This document shows positions 45,069 through 52,773 of a DNA stretch of 64,000 bases, in pieces. The stretch is taken from contig NZ_JBHTLI010000003.1 of the NCBI RefSeq assembly GCF_042678405.1, positions 186,001 through 250,000 of the forward strand, read 5' to 3'. A model generated the notes under the pieces. The model searched no databases, had not been told where the DNA came from, and saw only the letters and a program-made list of their open reading frames with translations. The DNA is from Salegentibacter_A chungangensis (GTDB taxonomy: Bacteria > Bacteroidota > Bacteroidia > Flavobacteriales > Flavobacteriaceae). Positions within the stretch are counted from its first letter, which is position 1. Each line of letters opens with the position of its first letter. Position numbers and translations under genes: made by a program.

Positions 45069-45560
45069 TTACTCTTCTTTTTTATCGTCTTTCTTTTCTT
45101 CTGTTTTTGCTTCCGCTTTTGGAGCTTCAGCATCTGAAGATTTCTTCTTACCAGCCCTACGAGTAGATTTCTTCTTCTCTGGCTTGCTAAGGTTATAAGT
45201 TTCGTTGTAGTCAACCAATTCGATAAGGGCCATATCGGCGTTATCTCCAAGACGGTTACCTAATTTGATAACCCTGGTATAACCACCCGGGCGGTCTCCT
45301 ACTTTAGGAGCTACCTCACGAAACAATTCACTTACCGCTTGTTTGCTACGAAGCTTGGAAAAAACCAACCTTCTGTTGTGCGTAGTGTCTTCTTTAGACT
45401 TGGTTACTAAAGGCTCTACAAAAACTTTCAAAGCTTTAGCTTTAGCAACTGTAGTGTTGATACGTTTGTGCTCAATCAGGGAGCAGGCCATATTGGCCAG
45501 CATAGACTTGCGGTGTGCAGTCTTACGCCCTAAATGATTTACTTTTTTTCCGTGTCTCAT
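45069..45560 (-). CDS. rplQ: 50S ribosomal protein L17
   Basis: bL17, a 23S-binding protein near the exit tunnel. The first 120 residues are the normal L17 (MRHGKKVNHLGRKTAHRKSML, GGYTRVIKLGNRLGDNADMALIELV). A Lys/Glu/Ala-rich tail of about 40 residues follows, common in Bacteroidota. It is the last gene of the 17-kb ribosomal block. The 69-nt spacer after rpoA carries a strong hairpin. Confidence 0.98.
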   Translation of the reverse strand: MRHGKKVNHLGRKTAHRKSMLANMACSLIEHKRINTTVAKAKALKVFVEPLVTKSKEDTTHNRRLVFSKLRSKQAVSELFREVAPKVGDRPGGYTRVIKLGNRLGDNADMALIELVDYNETYNLSKPEKKKSTRRAGKKKSSDAEAPKAEAKTEEKKDDKKEE

Positions 45561-45578
45561 TGTTCTTTTCTTAATTCA

Positions 45579-45617
45579 TCTTCCCAAAACAGGACTTTTG
45601 CCCGTTTTTATGGAAAA
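45579..45617 (-). promoter_or_regulatory. Two-tier hairpin in the rpoA-rplQ spacer
   Basis: On the minus strand an outer 6-bp stem (45612-45617 with 45579-45584) and an inner 8-bp stem (45601-45608 with 45586-45593, one G-U pair) are separated by a 3x1 internal loop and closed by a 7-nt loop. There is no U-run, so it is not a terminator; it could be an rplQ leader or an mRNA stability element. Confidence 0.45.
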
Positions 45618-45629
45618 CTACTGTATTTA

Positions 45630-46622
45630 TTAGTCCTTATCTAATTTGTATTTTGAAAGGTCCATACCAAAGTTAAGTCCTTTGTTGCTTACAAGTTCTT
45701 CCAACTCGGTAAGAGATTTCTTTCCGAAGTTTCTGAACTTCATCAAATCGTTCTTGTTGTAAGAAACAAGGTCTCCAAGGGTATCTACCTCAGCCGCTTT
45801 TAAACAATTCAGAGCCCTAACTGAAAGATCCATATCTACCAGTTTGGTTTTCAAAAGCTGTCTCATATGAAGTGACTCCTCATCATAGGTCTCGGTTTGA
45901 GCGATCTCATCAGCCTCAAGGGTGATACGCTCATCAGAGAACAACATAAAGTGGTGAATAAGAGTCTTGGCAGCTTCAGTCAAAGCATCTTTAGGATGAA
46001 TAGAACCATCACTAATGATTTCAAAAACCAGTTTTTCGTAGTCGGTTTTTTGTTCCACACGATAGTTCTCTATGCTATACTTTACGTTCTTGATTGGAGT
46101 ATAGATAGAATCTGTAAAGATGGTACCTAAAGGTGCGTTGGCTTTTTTGTTTTCTTCCGCAGGAACATAACCTCTACCCTTTTCGATAGTGATTTCCATA
46201 TTGATGTTCACCTTTTTGTCAAGGTTACAGATCACAAGATCAGGGTTCAATACCTGGAATCCTGAGATAAATTTTTGGAAATGACCGGCAGTAAGCTGCT
46301 CTTCACCGGAAACAGAAATTGTAACGGCTTCATTATCTATTTCATCAATTTGCCTTTTGAACCTTATTTGTTTAAGGTTGAGGATTATTTCTGTTACATC
46401 TTCTACCACCCCAGGGATAGTAGAGAATTCGTGATCTACGCCTTCGATACGTACCGAAGTGATCGCAAATCCTTCTAAAGAAGATAACAGCACTCTTCTT
46501 AAAGCGTTACCAACGGTTAATCCATAGCCGGGTTCCAAAGGGCGAAATTCAAATTTCCCTTCGAAATCGGTTGAATCAATCATTATAACTTTATCGGGCT
46601 TCTGAAAATTTAGTATTGCCAT
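45630..46622 (-). CDS. rpoA: RNA polymerase alpha subunit
   Basis: Scaffold subunit for RNA polymerase assembly and target of activators. The N-terminal domain (about 1-230, GYGLTVGNALRRVLLSS near residues 34-50) is joined by a linker to the C-terminal DNA-binding domain (about 255-320, LSVRALNCLKAAEVDTLGDL). Length 330 is normal. Located between rpsD and rplQ as in most bacteria. Confidence 0.99.
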   Translation of the reverse strand: MAILNFQKPDKVIMIDSTDFEGKFEFRPLEPGYGLTVGNALRRVLLSSLEGFAITSVRIEGVDHEFSTIPGVVEDVTEIILNLKQIRFKRQIDEIDNEAVTISVSGEEQLTAGHFQKFISGFQVLNPDLVICNLDKKVNINMEITIEKGRGYVPAEENKKANAPLGTIFTDSIYTPIKNVKYSIENYRVEQKTDYEKLVFEIISDGSIHPKDALTEAAKTLIHHFMLFSDERITLEADEIAQTETYDEESLHMRQLLKTKLVDMDLSVRALNCLKAAEVDTLGDLVSYNKNDLMKFRNFGKKSLTELEELVSNKGLNFGMDLSKYKLDKD

Positions 46623-46642
46623 ATTACGACTTCTGTGAATTA

Positions 46643-47248
46643 TTATTTCGAATATAATTCGACGATGAATTGTTCATTTATATTTTCCGGAATCTGAATT
46701 CTTCCAGGCACAGAAACGAATGTTCCTTCCTTGGTTTCATTATTCCAGGTAATCCATTCGTAAACACTGCTATTGTTAGCAAGTGAGTCTTGAACTACTT
46801 GTAAAGATTTAGATTTTTCTCTTACCCCTACAACATCGCCCGGCTTCAAGTGGTAAGAAGGAATGTTAACAAGTTCTCCATTCACGGTAATGTGTCTGTG
46901 AGAAACCAATTGTCTTGCTCCTCTTCTGGAAGGGGCAACACCCATTCTGTAAACCACGTTGTCTAAACGAGATTCACACAATTGTAAAAGCACTTCACCG
47001 GTAATTCCTGATGAACGGGTTGCTTTTTCAAACATATTTCTGAATTGACGCTCCAATATACCATAAGTATATTTAGCTTTTTGCTTCTCCATTAACTGGA
47101 TCGCATATTCAGATTTCTTTCCGCGACGACGGTTGTTACCATGTTGTCCCGGAGGATAGTTTCTTTTTTCGAAAGACTTATCGTCTCCAAAAATAGCTTC
47201 TCCGAATTTACGGGCTATTTTAGTCTTTGGACCAGTATATCTTGCCAT
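46643..47248 (-). CDS. rpsD: 30S ribosomal protein S4
   Basis: uS4, primary 16S rRNA binder that starts 30S assembly; in other bacteria also a translational autoregulator. Starts at the ATG at 47248 (MARYTGPKTKIARKFGE), which gives the normal 201 residues; the 14-residue upstream extension would run through the leader hairpin. The S4 RNA-binding motif (RLDNVVYRMGVAPSRRGARQLVSH) is near residues 90-113. The first zinc-type cysteines of some S4 proteins are absent. Confidence 0.98.
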   Translation of the reverse strand: MARYTGPKTKIARKFGEAIFGDDKSFEKRNYPPGQHGNNRRRGKKSEYAIQLMEKQKAKYTYGILERQFRNMFEKATRSSGITGEVLLQLCESRLDNVVYRMGVAPSRRGARQLVSHRHITVNGELVNIPSYHLKPGDVVGVREKSKSLQVVQDSLANNSSVYEWITWNNETKEGTFVSVPGRIQIPENINEQFIVELYSK

Positions 47249-47263
47249 TAAATTTAAATTTAT

Positions 47264-47320
47264 CAGAAAGGGATTATGAATTAAGGTCACTGTCCTTCGA
47301 TAATCGTAAGCTCCTTCCTG
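47264..47320 (-). promoter_or_regulatory. Structured leader of rpsD, candidate S4 autoregulatory element
   Basis: On the minus strand three nested stems are seen: CAGGAAGG/CCTTTCTG (8 bp, one G-U), GATTAT/ATAATC (6 bp) and AAGG/CCTT (4 bp, 7-nt loop). A 7-nt bulge and a 2x5 internal loop separate them. The base of the structure is 15 nt from the rpsD start codon. The position, in the 97-nt rpsK-rpsD spacer, fits a leader bound by S4. I recall that S4 leader motifs were reported in Bacteroidia, but I cannot check a match. Confidence 0.55.
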
Positions 47321-47345
47321 TTGTTATACTACTTATTGTAATTAA

Positions 47346-47732
47346 TTAAACTCTACGTCTTTTAGGAGGACGACATCCGTTATGTGGTAATGGAGTAACA
47401 TCGATGATCTCGGTTACTTCTATCCCGTTATTATGAAGAGATCTTATTGCAGATTCTCTACCGTTCCCAGGACCCTTCACATAAACTTTCACTTTACGCA
47501 AACCTGCTTCGTGAGCTACTTTTGACGCATCTTCCGCAGCTAACTGAGCAGCGTAAGGAGTGTTTTTCTTAGATCCTCTAAAGCCCATTTTCCCAGCTGA
47601 TGACCAGGCAACAACATCTCCGTTCTTGTTCGTTAACGAAATGATGATATTGTTGAAAGAAGCAGTAACATGCGCCTCTCCGTTAGCCTCAACAGTTACT
47701 TTACGCTTTTTTTGAGTTGTCTTCTTTGCCAT
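47346..47732 (-). CDS. rpsK: 30S ribosomal protein S11
   Basis: uS11, in the 30S platform close to the mRNA exit. The typical AHVTASFNNIIISLTNKNGDVVAWSSAGKMGFRGSKK core and the C-terminal DVTPLPHNGCRPPKRRRV are present over 128 residues. It is 8 bp downstream of rpsM. Confidence 0.99.
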   Translation of the reverse strand: MAKKTTQKKRKVTVEANGEAHVTASFNNIIISLTNKNGDVVAWSSAGKMGFRGSKKNTPYAAQLAAEDASKVAHEAGLRKVKVYVKGPGNGRESAIRSLHNNGIEVTEIIDVTPLPHNGCRPPKRRRV

Positions 47733-47740
47733 ATTACTTA

Positions 47741-48115
47741 CTATTTAGTTGCTTTTTTCTTGTTAGCAACTGTTTTTCTTCTTCCTTTTCTGGTTCTTGA
47801 GTTGTTCTTGGTTCTCTGACCTCTTAAAGGCAATCCGGTTCTGTGACGGATTCCTCTGTAGCATCCAATATCCATTAGACGCTTAATGCTCATTTGAACC
47901 TCAGTACGTAATTCTCCTTCGATTGTGAAATTACCAACAGCTTCACGAATACGACCAATTTCATCGTCGTCCCAATCTGAAACTTTCTTACTCTCGTCTA
48001 CTTTGGCTTCGGCCAGGATCTCTTGTGCCCTGCTCTTGCCAATTCCGAAGATATAGGTTAATGCTATAACTCCTCGCTTTTGTTTTGGTATATCAACCCC
48101 TGCAATTCTTGCCAT
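47741..48115 (-). CDS. rpsM: 30S ribosomal protein S13
   Basis: uS13 at the top of the 30S head, contacting the P-site tRNA and 50S subunit. Conserved MARIAGVDIPKQKRGVIALTYIFGIG start and RGIRHRTGLPLRGQRTKNNSRTRKG near the C-terminus. 124 residues. It starts 2 bp after rpmJ. Confidence 0.99.
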   Translation of the reverse strand: MARIAGVDIPKQKRGVIALTYIFGIGKSRAQEILAEAKVDESKKVSDWDDDEIGRIREAVGNFTIEGELRTEVQMSIKRLMDIGCYRGIRHRTGLPLRGQRTKNNSRTRKGRRKTVANKKKATK

Positions 48116-48117
48116 AA

Positions 48118-48234
48118 TTAGCCTTGTCTTTGTTTAAATCTAGGATTCTTTTTGTTAATTACGTAAAGGCGCCCTTTTCTGCGAACAATCTTGCAGTCGG
48201 CACTTCTCTTCTTTATTGATGCTCTAACTTTCAT
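48118..48234 (-). CDS. rpmJ: 50S ribosomal protein L36, zinc-free form
   Basis: A 38-residue bL36: MKVRASIKKR start, KIVRRKGRLY middle and RFKQRQG end. Zinc-binding L36 has a C-C-C-H set of ligands. Here only one cysteine remains (Cys14); the other positions are Ser/Arg, Asn and Phe, so it is a C-minus form that needs no zinc. It lies between infA and rpsM. Confidence 0.96.
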   Translation of the reverse strand: MKVRASIKKRSADCKIVRRKGRLYVINKKNPRFKQRQG

Positions 48235-48252
48235 CTCTTTCGGTTTTTAATT

Positions 48253-48335
48253 TCCTGAAGGCGAGAAAATTTTCGCATCCAGGAGATTTTTCGCTAAGCC
48301 AATTTTTCAGAATGCAAAAGTACTGAAAAATTTGG
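48253..48335 (-). promoter_or_regulatory. Two hairpins in the infA-rpmJ spacer
   Basis: On the minus strand the first hairpin pairs 48323-48335 with 48299-48310 (12 bp, one bulged base, 12-nt loop). The second pairs TCCTG/CAGGA (48253-48257, 48280-48284), with an inner GCGA-rich near-palindrome. The spacer is 120 bp in a block where most gaps are below 25 bp. No TAnnTTTG promoter box or U-run terminator is evident, so an RNA regulatory or processing role is inferred. Confidence 0.4.
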
Positions 48336-48354
48336 AATTAGCTAATTTTACTTT

Positions 48355-48570
48355 TTAGTATCTGTATGTAATTCGAGCCTTAGTCAAATCGTAAGGGCTC
48401 ATTTCCAGTTTCACCTTATCTCCGGGCAATAATTTAATGTAATGCATACGCATCTTACCCGAAATGTGTGCGGTCACCACGTGACCGTTTTCCAATTCTA
48501 CACGGAACATCGCATTTGATAATGCTTCAATGATCGTTCCGTCTTGTTCTATCGCCGGTTGTTTTGCCAT
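48355..48570 (-). CDS. infA: Translation initiation factor IF-1
   Basis: A 71-residue OB-fold protein that blocks the A site during initiation. Conserved pattern MAKQPAIEQDGTI, FRVELENGHVVTAHISGKMRMHYIKLLPGDKVKLEMSPYDLTKARI. It starts 2 bp after secY; the methionine aminopeptidase gene often found between them in other phyla is missing. Confidence 0.99.
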   Translation of the reverse strand: MAKQPAIEQDGTIIEALSNAMFRVELENGHVVTAHISGKMRMHYIKLLPGDKVKLEMSPYDLTKARITYRY

Positions 48571-48572
48571 AA

Positions 48573-49910
48573 TTAAGCTACTGCTTTTCTGTTTTTACCT
48601 GTTTTCATTAATCCGTCGTAATGCCTATTCAACAAGTAAGAATTCACCTGTTGCATAGTGTCGATCGCAACTCCAACCATAATTAAAAGCGAGGTACCTC
48701 CAAAAAACAATGCCCATCCTTGTTGCACACCAAGCAACTTCACTACGATAGCCGGGAACACGGCTATCAGCGCAAGAAAGACAGAACCCGGAAGGGTGAT
48801 CTGGGACATTATTCGGTCTAAAAAGTCGGCAGTCTCAGAGCCCGGACGAATGCCTGGGATAAATCCACCGCTGCGTTTTAGATCATCAGCCATTTTATTC
48901 GTTGGCACCGTGATAGCCGTATAGAAATACGTAAACACAATGATCAACAATGCGAATACCACGTTATACCAAAACCCGAATATATCACTAAATGCTGCAG
49001 TTACTCCCTGTGCGGTCTCAGAGCTGGAAAGCCCTGCTACGGCCGCCGGGATAAACATAATTGCCTGAGCAAAGATGATAGGCATTACCCCTGAAGCATT
49101 AAGCTTTAAAGGGATGTATTGTCTTGAACCAAATACGTTCTTCTCATAACCGCCCGAAGCAGATCTCCTGGCGTACTGCACAGGTATCTGACGAACCGCC
49201 ATTACCAGCATTACAGATCCAAGGATGATTGCAAACCAAATTACCAATTCTATAAGAATCATAATTAGTCCACCGTTAGATTCAAAAACCCTGGAAACGA
49301 ATTCCTGTGCAAAAGATATAGGCAATCTCGCGATAATCCCCACCATAATCAATAGGGAAATACCATTACCAATACCTTTATCGGTTATCCTTTCACCAAG
49401 CCACATTGCGAAAATGGTACCGGTAGTAAGAATAATCACCGAAGAAGCAACAAAGGTTACTGTATCTCCAAGCAGGAATGCTCCCGATGGAAGTGTTGCA
49501 AACAGGTTATAAATATAACCGGGACCCTGTACAAGAGTAATTGCAATGGTCAACCACCTGGTGATTTGATTTATTCTCTTTCTTCCGCTTTCTCCTTCTT
49601 TTTGTAGTTTTTGCAAATAAGGAACCGCGATCCCCATCAATTGCACCACAATAGAAGCAGAAATATAAGGCATAATCCCTAATGCAAAAACAGAGGCGTT
49701 TGAAAAAGCACCTCCGGTAAATGCGTTAAGCAGGCCTAATAGTCCACTCTCTGTTTGACTTGATAGGTTGGCAAGTTGTGCCGCGTCTACACCCGGTAGT
49801 ACTACCTGGGCTCCAAATCGGTATACCAATAGCAAACCGAGGGTCACTAAAATTCTATTTTTTAGCTCCTCGATTTTCCAGATATTTTTTATAGTATTGA
49901 TGAATTTCAT
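48573..49910 (-). CDS. secY: Protein translocase subunit SecY
   Basis: Channel subunit of the Sec translocon in the inner membrane. About ten transmembrane helices. The SecY signatures are visible (GIMPYISASIVVQL near residue 78 and the cytoplasmic loops QKEGESGRKRINQITRW and KRSGGFIPGIRPG). Length 445 is normal. It is in the usual place between rplO and infA. Confidence 0.99.
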   Translation of the reverse strand: MKFINTIKNIWKIEELKNRILVTLGLLLVYRFGAQVVLPGVDAAQLANLSSQTESGLLGLLNAFTGGAFSNASVFALGIMPYISASIVVQLMGIAVPYLQKLQKEGESGRKRINQITRWLTIAITLVQGPGYIYNLFATLPSGAFLLGDTVTFVASSVIILTTGTIFAMWLGERITDKGIGNGISLLIMVGIIARLPISFAQEFVSRVFESNGGLIMILIELVIWFAIILGSVMLVMAVRQIPVQYARRSASGGYEKNVFGSRQYIPLKLNASGVMPIIFAQAIMFIPAAVAGLSSSETAQGVTAAFSDIFGFWYNVVFALLIIVFTYFYTAITVPTNKMADDLKRSGGFIPGIRPGSETADFLDRIMSQITLPGSVFLALIAVFPAIVVKLLGVQQGWALFFGGTSLLIMVGVAIDTMQQVNSYLLNRHYDGLMKTGKNRKAVA

Positions 49911-49922
49911 TGGGCGTATCTA

Positions 49923-50375
49923 TTATAAAGTAACAACTTCACCTCCGGCAGCTTCAATAGCTTCTTTTGCTGAGGCCGTAAATTTATGAACAGATATTTT
50001 CAACTTTGCTTTTAATTCACCTCTACCTAATATCTTAACTAGTTCGTTTCTTCCTGCCAAACCGTTTTCAACAAGAACGTCCATATCTACAGTATCCTTG
50101 ATTCTTCCTTCGTCTACAAGAGACTGAAGGGTATCCAGGTTGATACCTTGATAAACTTTACGATTTCTGTTGTTGAAACCAAACTTAGGCACACGGCGTT
50201 GAAGTGGCATCTGACCTCCTTCAAAACCTATCTTCTTAGAGTAACCAGAACGTGACTTAGCCCCTTTGTGTCCACGGGTGGCAGTACCACCTTTTCCTGA
50301 ACCTTCTCCACGGCCAACACGCTTGTTGTTACTTTTAACTGAACCTTCTGCAGGTCTTAAGTTACTTAAATCCAT
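49923..50375 (-). CDS. rplO: 50S ribosomal protein L15
   Basis: uL15, late-assembling 50S protein with a long basic Gly-rich N-terminal extension (KRVGRGEGSGKGGTATRGHKG) and globular C-terminus. 150 residues; 9 bp after rpmD. Confidence 0.99.
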   Translation of the reverse strand: MDLSNLRPAEGSVKSNNKRVGRGEGSGKGGTATRGHKGAKSRSGYSKKIGFEGGQMPLQRRVPKFGFNNRNRKVYQGINLDTLQSLVDEGRIKDTVDMDVLVENGLAGRNELVKILGRGELKAKLKISVHKFTASAKEAIEAAGGEVVTL

Positions 50376-50384
50376 GTGAACTTA

Positions 50385-50567
50385 TTATTTTGTTTCTTCT
50401 ACAGAAACTAAATGTTTAACTTTATTTACCATACCAAGGATGTTTGGCGTATCGTTGTGCTCAACCGTCTGACCAATTCTCTTAAGTCCTAAAGACTCTA
50501 ATACGAGCTTTTGGTTTTTAGAGCGGTTAATTGCACTTCTTACTTTTGTAACTTTAATCTTTCCCAT
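50385..50567 (-). CDS. rpmD: 50S ribosomal protein L30
   Basis: uL30, a 60-residue protein (IKVTKVRSAINRSKNQK, LESLGLKRIGQTVEHNDTPNILGMVNKVKHLV). Single ferredoxin-like domain as usual in bacteria. Between rpsE and rplO. Confidence 0.98.
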   Translation of the reverse strand: MGKIKVTKVRSAINRSKNQKLVLESLGLKRIGQTVEHNDTPNILGMVNKVKHLVSVEETK

Positions 50568-50580
50568 CTCTGTCCTTGAT

Positions 50581-51105
50581 TTATCCTTTAAAAACCTTTT
50601 CTAACGTAATACCACGTTGCTTGGCTACGGTCTCTGCACTTCTTAACTGAAGCAGCGCATCAAAGGTAGCTTTCACCACGTTGTGTGGGTTCGAAGATCC
50701 TTGGTTCTTAGAAAGTACATCATGTACCCCTACAGATTCCAATACCGCACGAATCGCACCACCGGCAATAATACCGGTACCAGTTGCAGCAGGAAGTAGA
50801 AGAACTCTCGCTCCACCATACTTACCTTTTTGCTCGTGAGGCAAAGTACCTTTATTAAGAGGAATACGTACTAAATTCTTCTTCGCATCTTCTACGGCTT
50901 TAGAAATAGCGTCGGCAACTTCTTTAGATTTCCCTAAACCTTGCCCAACAACACCATTCTCGTCCCCTACTACTACAATAGCAGAGAAACCAAATGCTCT
51001 ACCACCTTTAGTAACTTTGGTAACACGTTGTACTCCTACCAAACGGTCTTTCAATTCAAGTCCGCCCGGCTTTACATGTTCTACGTTTTTATAATCTTGA
51101 TACAT
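50581..51105 (-). CDS. rpsE: 30S ribosomal protein S5
   Basis: uS5, involved in decoding fidelity and mRNA helicase activity. The double-stranded RNA-binding N-terminal domain with RVTKVTKGGRAFGFSAIVVVGD and the S5 C-terminal domain with LPAATGTGIIAGGAIRAVLE are intact. 174 residues; 5 bp after rplR. Confidence 0.99.
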   Translation of the reverse strand: MYQDYKNVEHVKPGGLELKDRLVGVQRVTKVTKGGRAFGFSAIVVVGDENGVVGQGLGKSKEVADAISKAVEDAKKNLVRIPLNKGTLPHEQKGKYGGARVLLLPAATGTGIIAGGAIRAVLESVGVHDVLSKNQGSSNPHNVVKATFDALLQLRSAETVAKQRGITLEKVFKG

Positions 51106-51110
51106 ATTTT

Positions 51111-51467
51111 CTAGAATTTTAGTCCTCCTTCGCGAGCACCTTCTGCTAATGATTTAACTCTTCCGTGATACAGGTATCCACTTCTGTCGAAGGAAATGGT
51201 TTCCACTCCGGCTTTCTTAGCTTTTTCAGCAAGGGTCTTCCCTACCAAAACAGCGATCTCAGATTTATTTCCTGATGCCGATGCGATATCTTTATCTCTT
51301 GAAGAGGCGGCAGCAAGGGTTTTACCCGCTACGTCATCTATAAGTTGAGCATAAATTTCTTTATTGCTTCTATACACAGATAATCTTGGACGGCTTTCAG
51401 TTCCAGTGATATTCCTACGAATACGCTTTTTTATCTTTTGTCTTCTCTTTTCTCTTGAAAATGCCAT
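51111..51467 (-). CDS. rplR: 50S ribosomal protein L18
   Basis: uL18, 5S rRNA-binding protein of the central protuberance. Basic N-terminus (REKRRQKIKKRIRRNITG), SRPRLSVYRSNKEIYAQLIDD core and the FDRSGYLYHGRVKSLAEGAREGGLKF ending. 118 residues. Confidence 0.99.
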   Translation of the reverse strand: MAFSREKRRQKIKKRIRRNITGTESRPRLSVYRSNKEIYAQLIDDVAGKTLAAASSRDKDIASASGNKSEIAVLVGKTLAEKAKKAGVETISFDRSGYLYHGRVKSLAEGAREGGLKF

Positions 51468-51479
51468 AACTAAACTTTA

Positions 51480-52022
51480 TTAAGCTGATTTACCTGCTTT
51501 TCTTCTTAATTGCTCTCCAACAAACTTGATCCCTTTACCTTTGTAAGGTTCTGGTGCTCTAAGAGAACGTATTTTAGCGGCAACCTGACCTACAAGTTGT
51601 TTATCATATGAAGTAAGTTTCACGATAGGGTTCTTACCTTTCTCTGAAACCGTTTCAACTTTAACTTCAGGCGCCAAATCTATCACAATATTATGGGAAT
51701 ACCCAACAGCCAAATCTAATTTTTGACCTTGGTTAGATGCTCTGTAACCTACACCTACCAATTCCAATTCTTTAGTATAACCTTTAGTTACTCCCTGAAT
51801 CATATTGTTAACCAATGCTCGGTAAAGACCGTGCTTGGCTTTCTGATCACTTTTCTCAGAAGAACGTTCGAAGTAGATCACACCGTCTTCTAACTTGACG
51901 TCGATGCCTTTTACTTCCTGCTGAAGCTCTCCTAACTTTCCTTTTACCGTTACAAGTCCGTCCTTGATCGTAACATCTACGTCTTGAGGAACTGTAATTG
52001 GGCTTTTACCTATTCTTGACAT
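51480..52022 (-). CDS. rplF: 50S ribosomal protein L6
   Basis: uL6, two tandem domains near the factor-binding site. MSRIGKSPITVPQDVDVTI start and RAPEPYKGKGIKFVGEQLRRKAGKS ending. 180 residues; 21 bp after rpsH. Confidence 0.99.
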   Translation of the reverse strand: MSRIGKSPITVPQDVDVTIKDGLVTVKGKLGELQQEVKGIDVKLEDGVIYFERSSEKSDQKAKHGLYRALVNNMIQGVTKGYTKELELVGVGYRASNQGQKLDLAVGYSHNIVIDLAPEVKVETVSEKGKNPIVKLTSYDKQLVGQVAAKIRSLRAPEPYKGKGIKFVGEQLRRKAGKSA

Positions 52023-52043
52023 TTCTTTAGTCTTTTAAGTATA

Positions 52044-52442
52044 TTAGTAAACGTAACACAATACCTCGCCACCAACTTTCTCGGCCTGGGCCTGCTTTCC
52101 TGTCATCACCCCGTGAGAGGTAGACACGATAGCTATCCCCAATCCGTTAAGAATTCTTGGAAGCTCATTTGCTCCGGCATATTTACGTAAACCAGGTTTA
52201 CTTATTCTCTGGATATCTTTAATTACAGAATCTTTAGTAAGCTTATCGTACTTAAGAGCTATTTTGATGGTTCCCTGAGCGGTACTGTCATCAAATTTGT
52301 AACTAAGGATGTATCCCTGATCGAATAATATTTTTGTGATTTCCTTTTTAAGATTAGAAGCCGGAATCTCAACCACACGGTGGCTGGCTGCAACAGCATT
52401 TCTAATTCTTGTCAAATAATCTGCAATCGGATCTGTATTCAT
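52044..52442 (-). CDS. rpsH: 30S ribosomal protein S8
   Basis: uS8, central-domain 16S binder, in E. coli the repressor of the spc operon. DPIADYLTRIRNA start and GIAIVSTSHGVMTGKQAQ near the end. 132 residues. The 59-bp spacer to rpsN is longer than its neighbours and can form a weak hairpin (GGTTCGG with CCGAAAACC, two-base bulge, 52462-52482), not enough to call a regulatory site. Confidence 0.99.
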   Translation of the reverse strand: MNTDPIADYLTRIRNAVAASHRVVEIPASNLKKEITKILFDQGYILSYKFDDSTAQGTIKIALKYDKLTKDSVIKDIQRISKPGLRKYAGANELPRILNGLGIAIVSTSHGVMTGKQAQAEKVGGEVLCYVY

Positions 52443-52501
52443 TTGTCTTATTTTGCGGAAGTGGTTTTCGGAATACCCGAACCTTCAACCAATTTATATT
52501 C

Positions 52502-52771
52502 TTACCAACTAGCTTTTCTTACCCCTGGAATTAATCCGTTATTGGCCATCTCTCTGAACATAACACGAGAAACACCAAATTGTCTCATATAACCTTTTGG
52601 TCTTCCGGTTAATTTACAACGGTTATGCAAACGCACAGGAGAAGAGTTTTTTGGTAATTTTTGTAGTGCTTCCCAGTCACCAGCTTCTTTAAGAGCTGCG
52701 CGCTTCTCAGCATACTTCTTCACCAATTTTTGTCTTTTCACCTCACGGGCTTTCATTGATTCTTTAGCCAT
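52502..52771 (-). CDS. rpsN: 30S ribosomal protein S14, zinc-free long form
   Basis: uS14 of the 89-residue C-minus type: the zinc CxxC pairs of the short form are absent (one Cys in LHNRCKLTGRPKGYMRQFGVSR). Binds the 30S head near the decoding site. 2 bp after rplE. Confidence 0.98.
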   Translation of the reverse strand: MAKESMKAREVKRQKLVKKYAEKRAALKEAGDWEALQKLPKNSSPVRLHNRCKLTGRPKGYMRQFGVSRVMFREMANNGLIPGVRKASW

Positions 52772-52773
52772 AA

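Noticed and set aside
47249..47290. A longer S4 beginning at 47290
   Set aside because: The extra 14 residues run through the leader hairpin, and standard S4 begins with MARYTGPK.
48488..48600. A missing methionine aminopeptidase gene between secY and infA as a possible deletion
   Set aside because: secY and infA are spaced by 2 bp with normal ends, so the arrangement is native and not a recent deletion.
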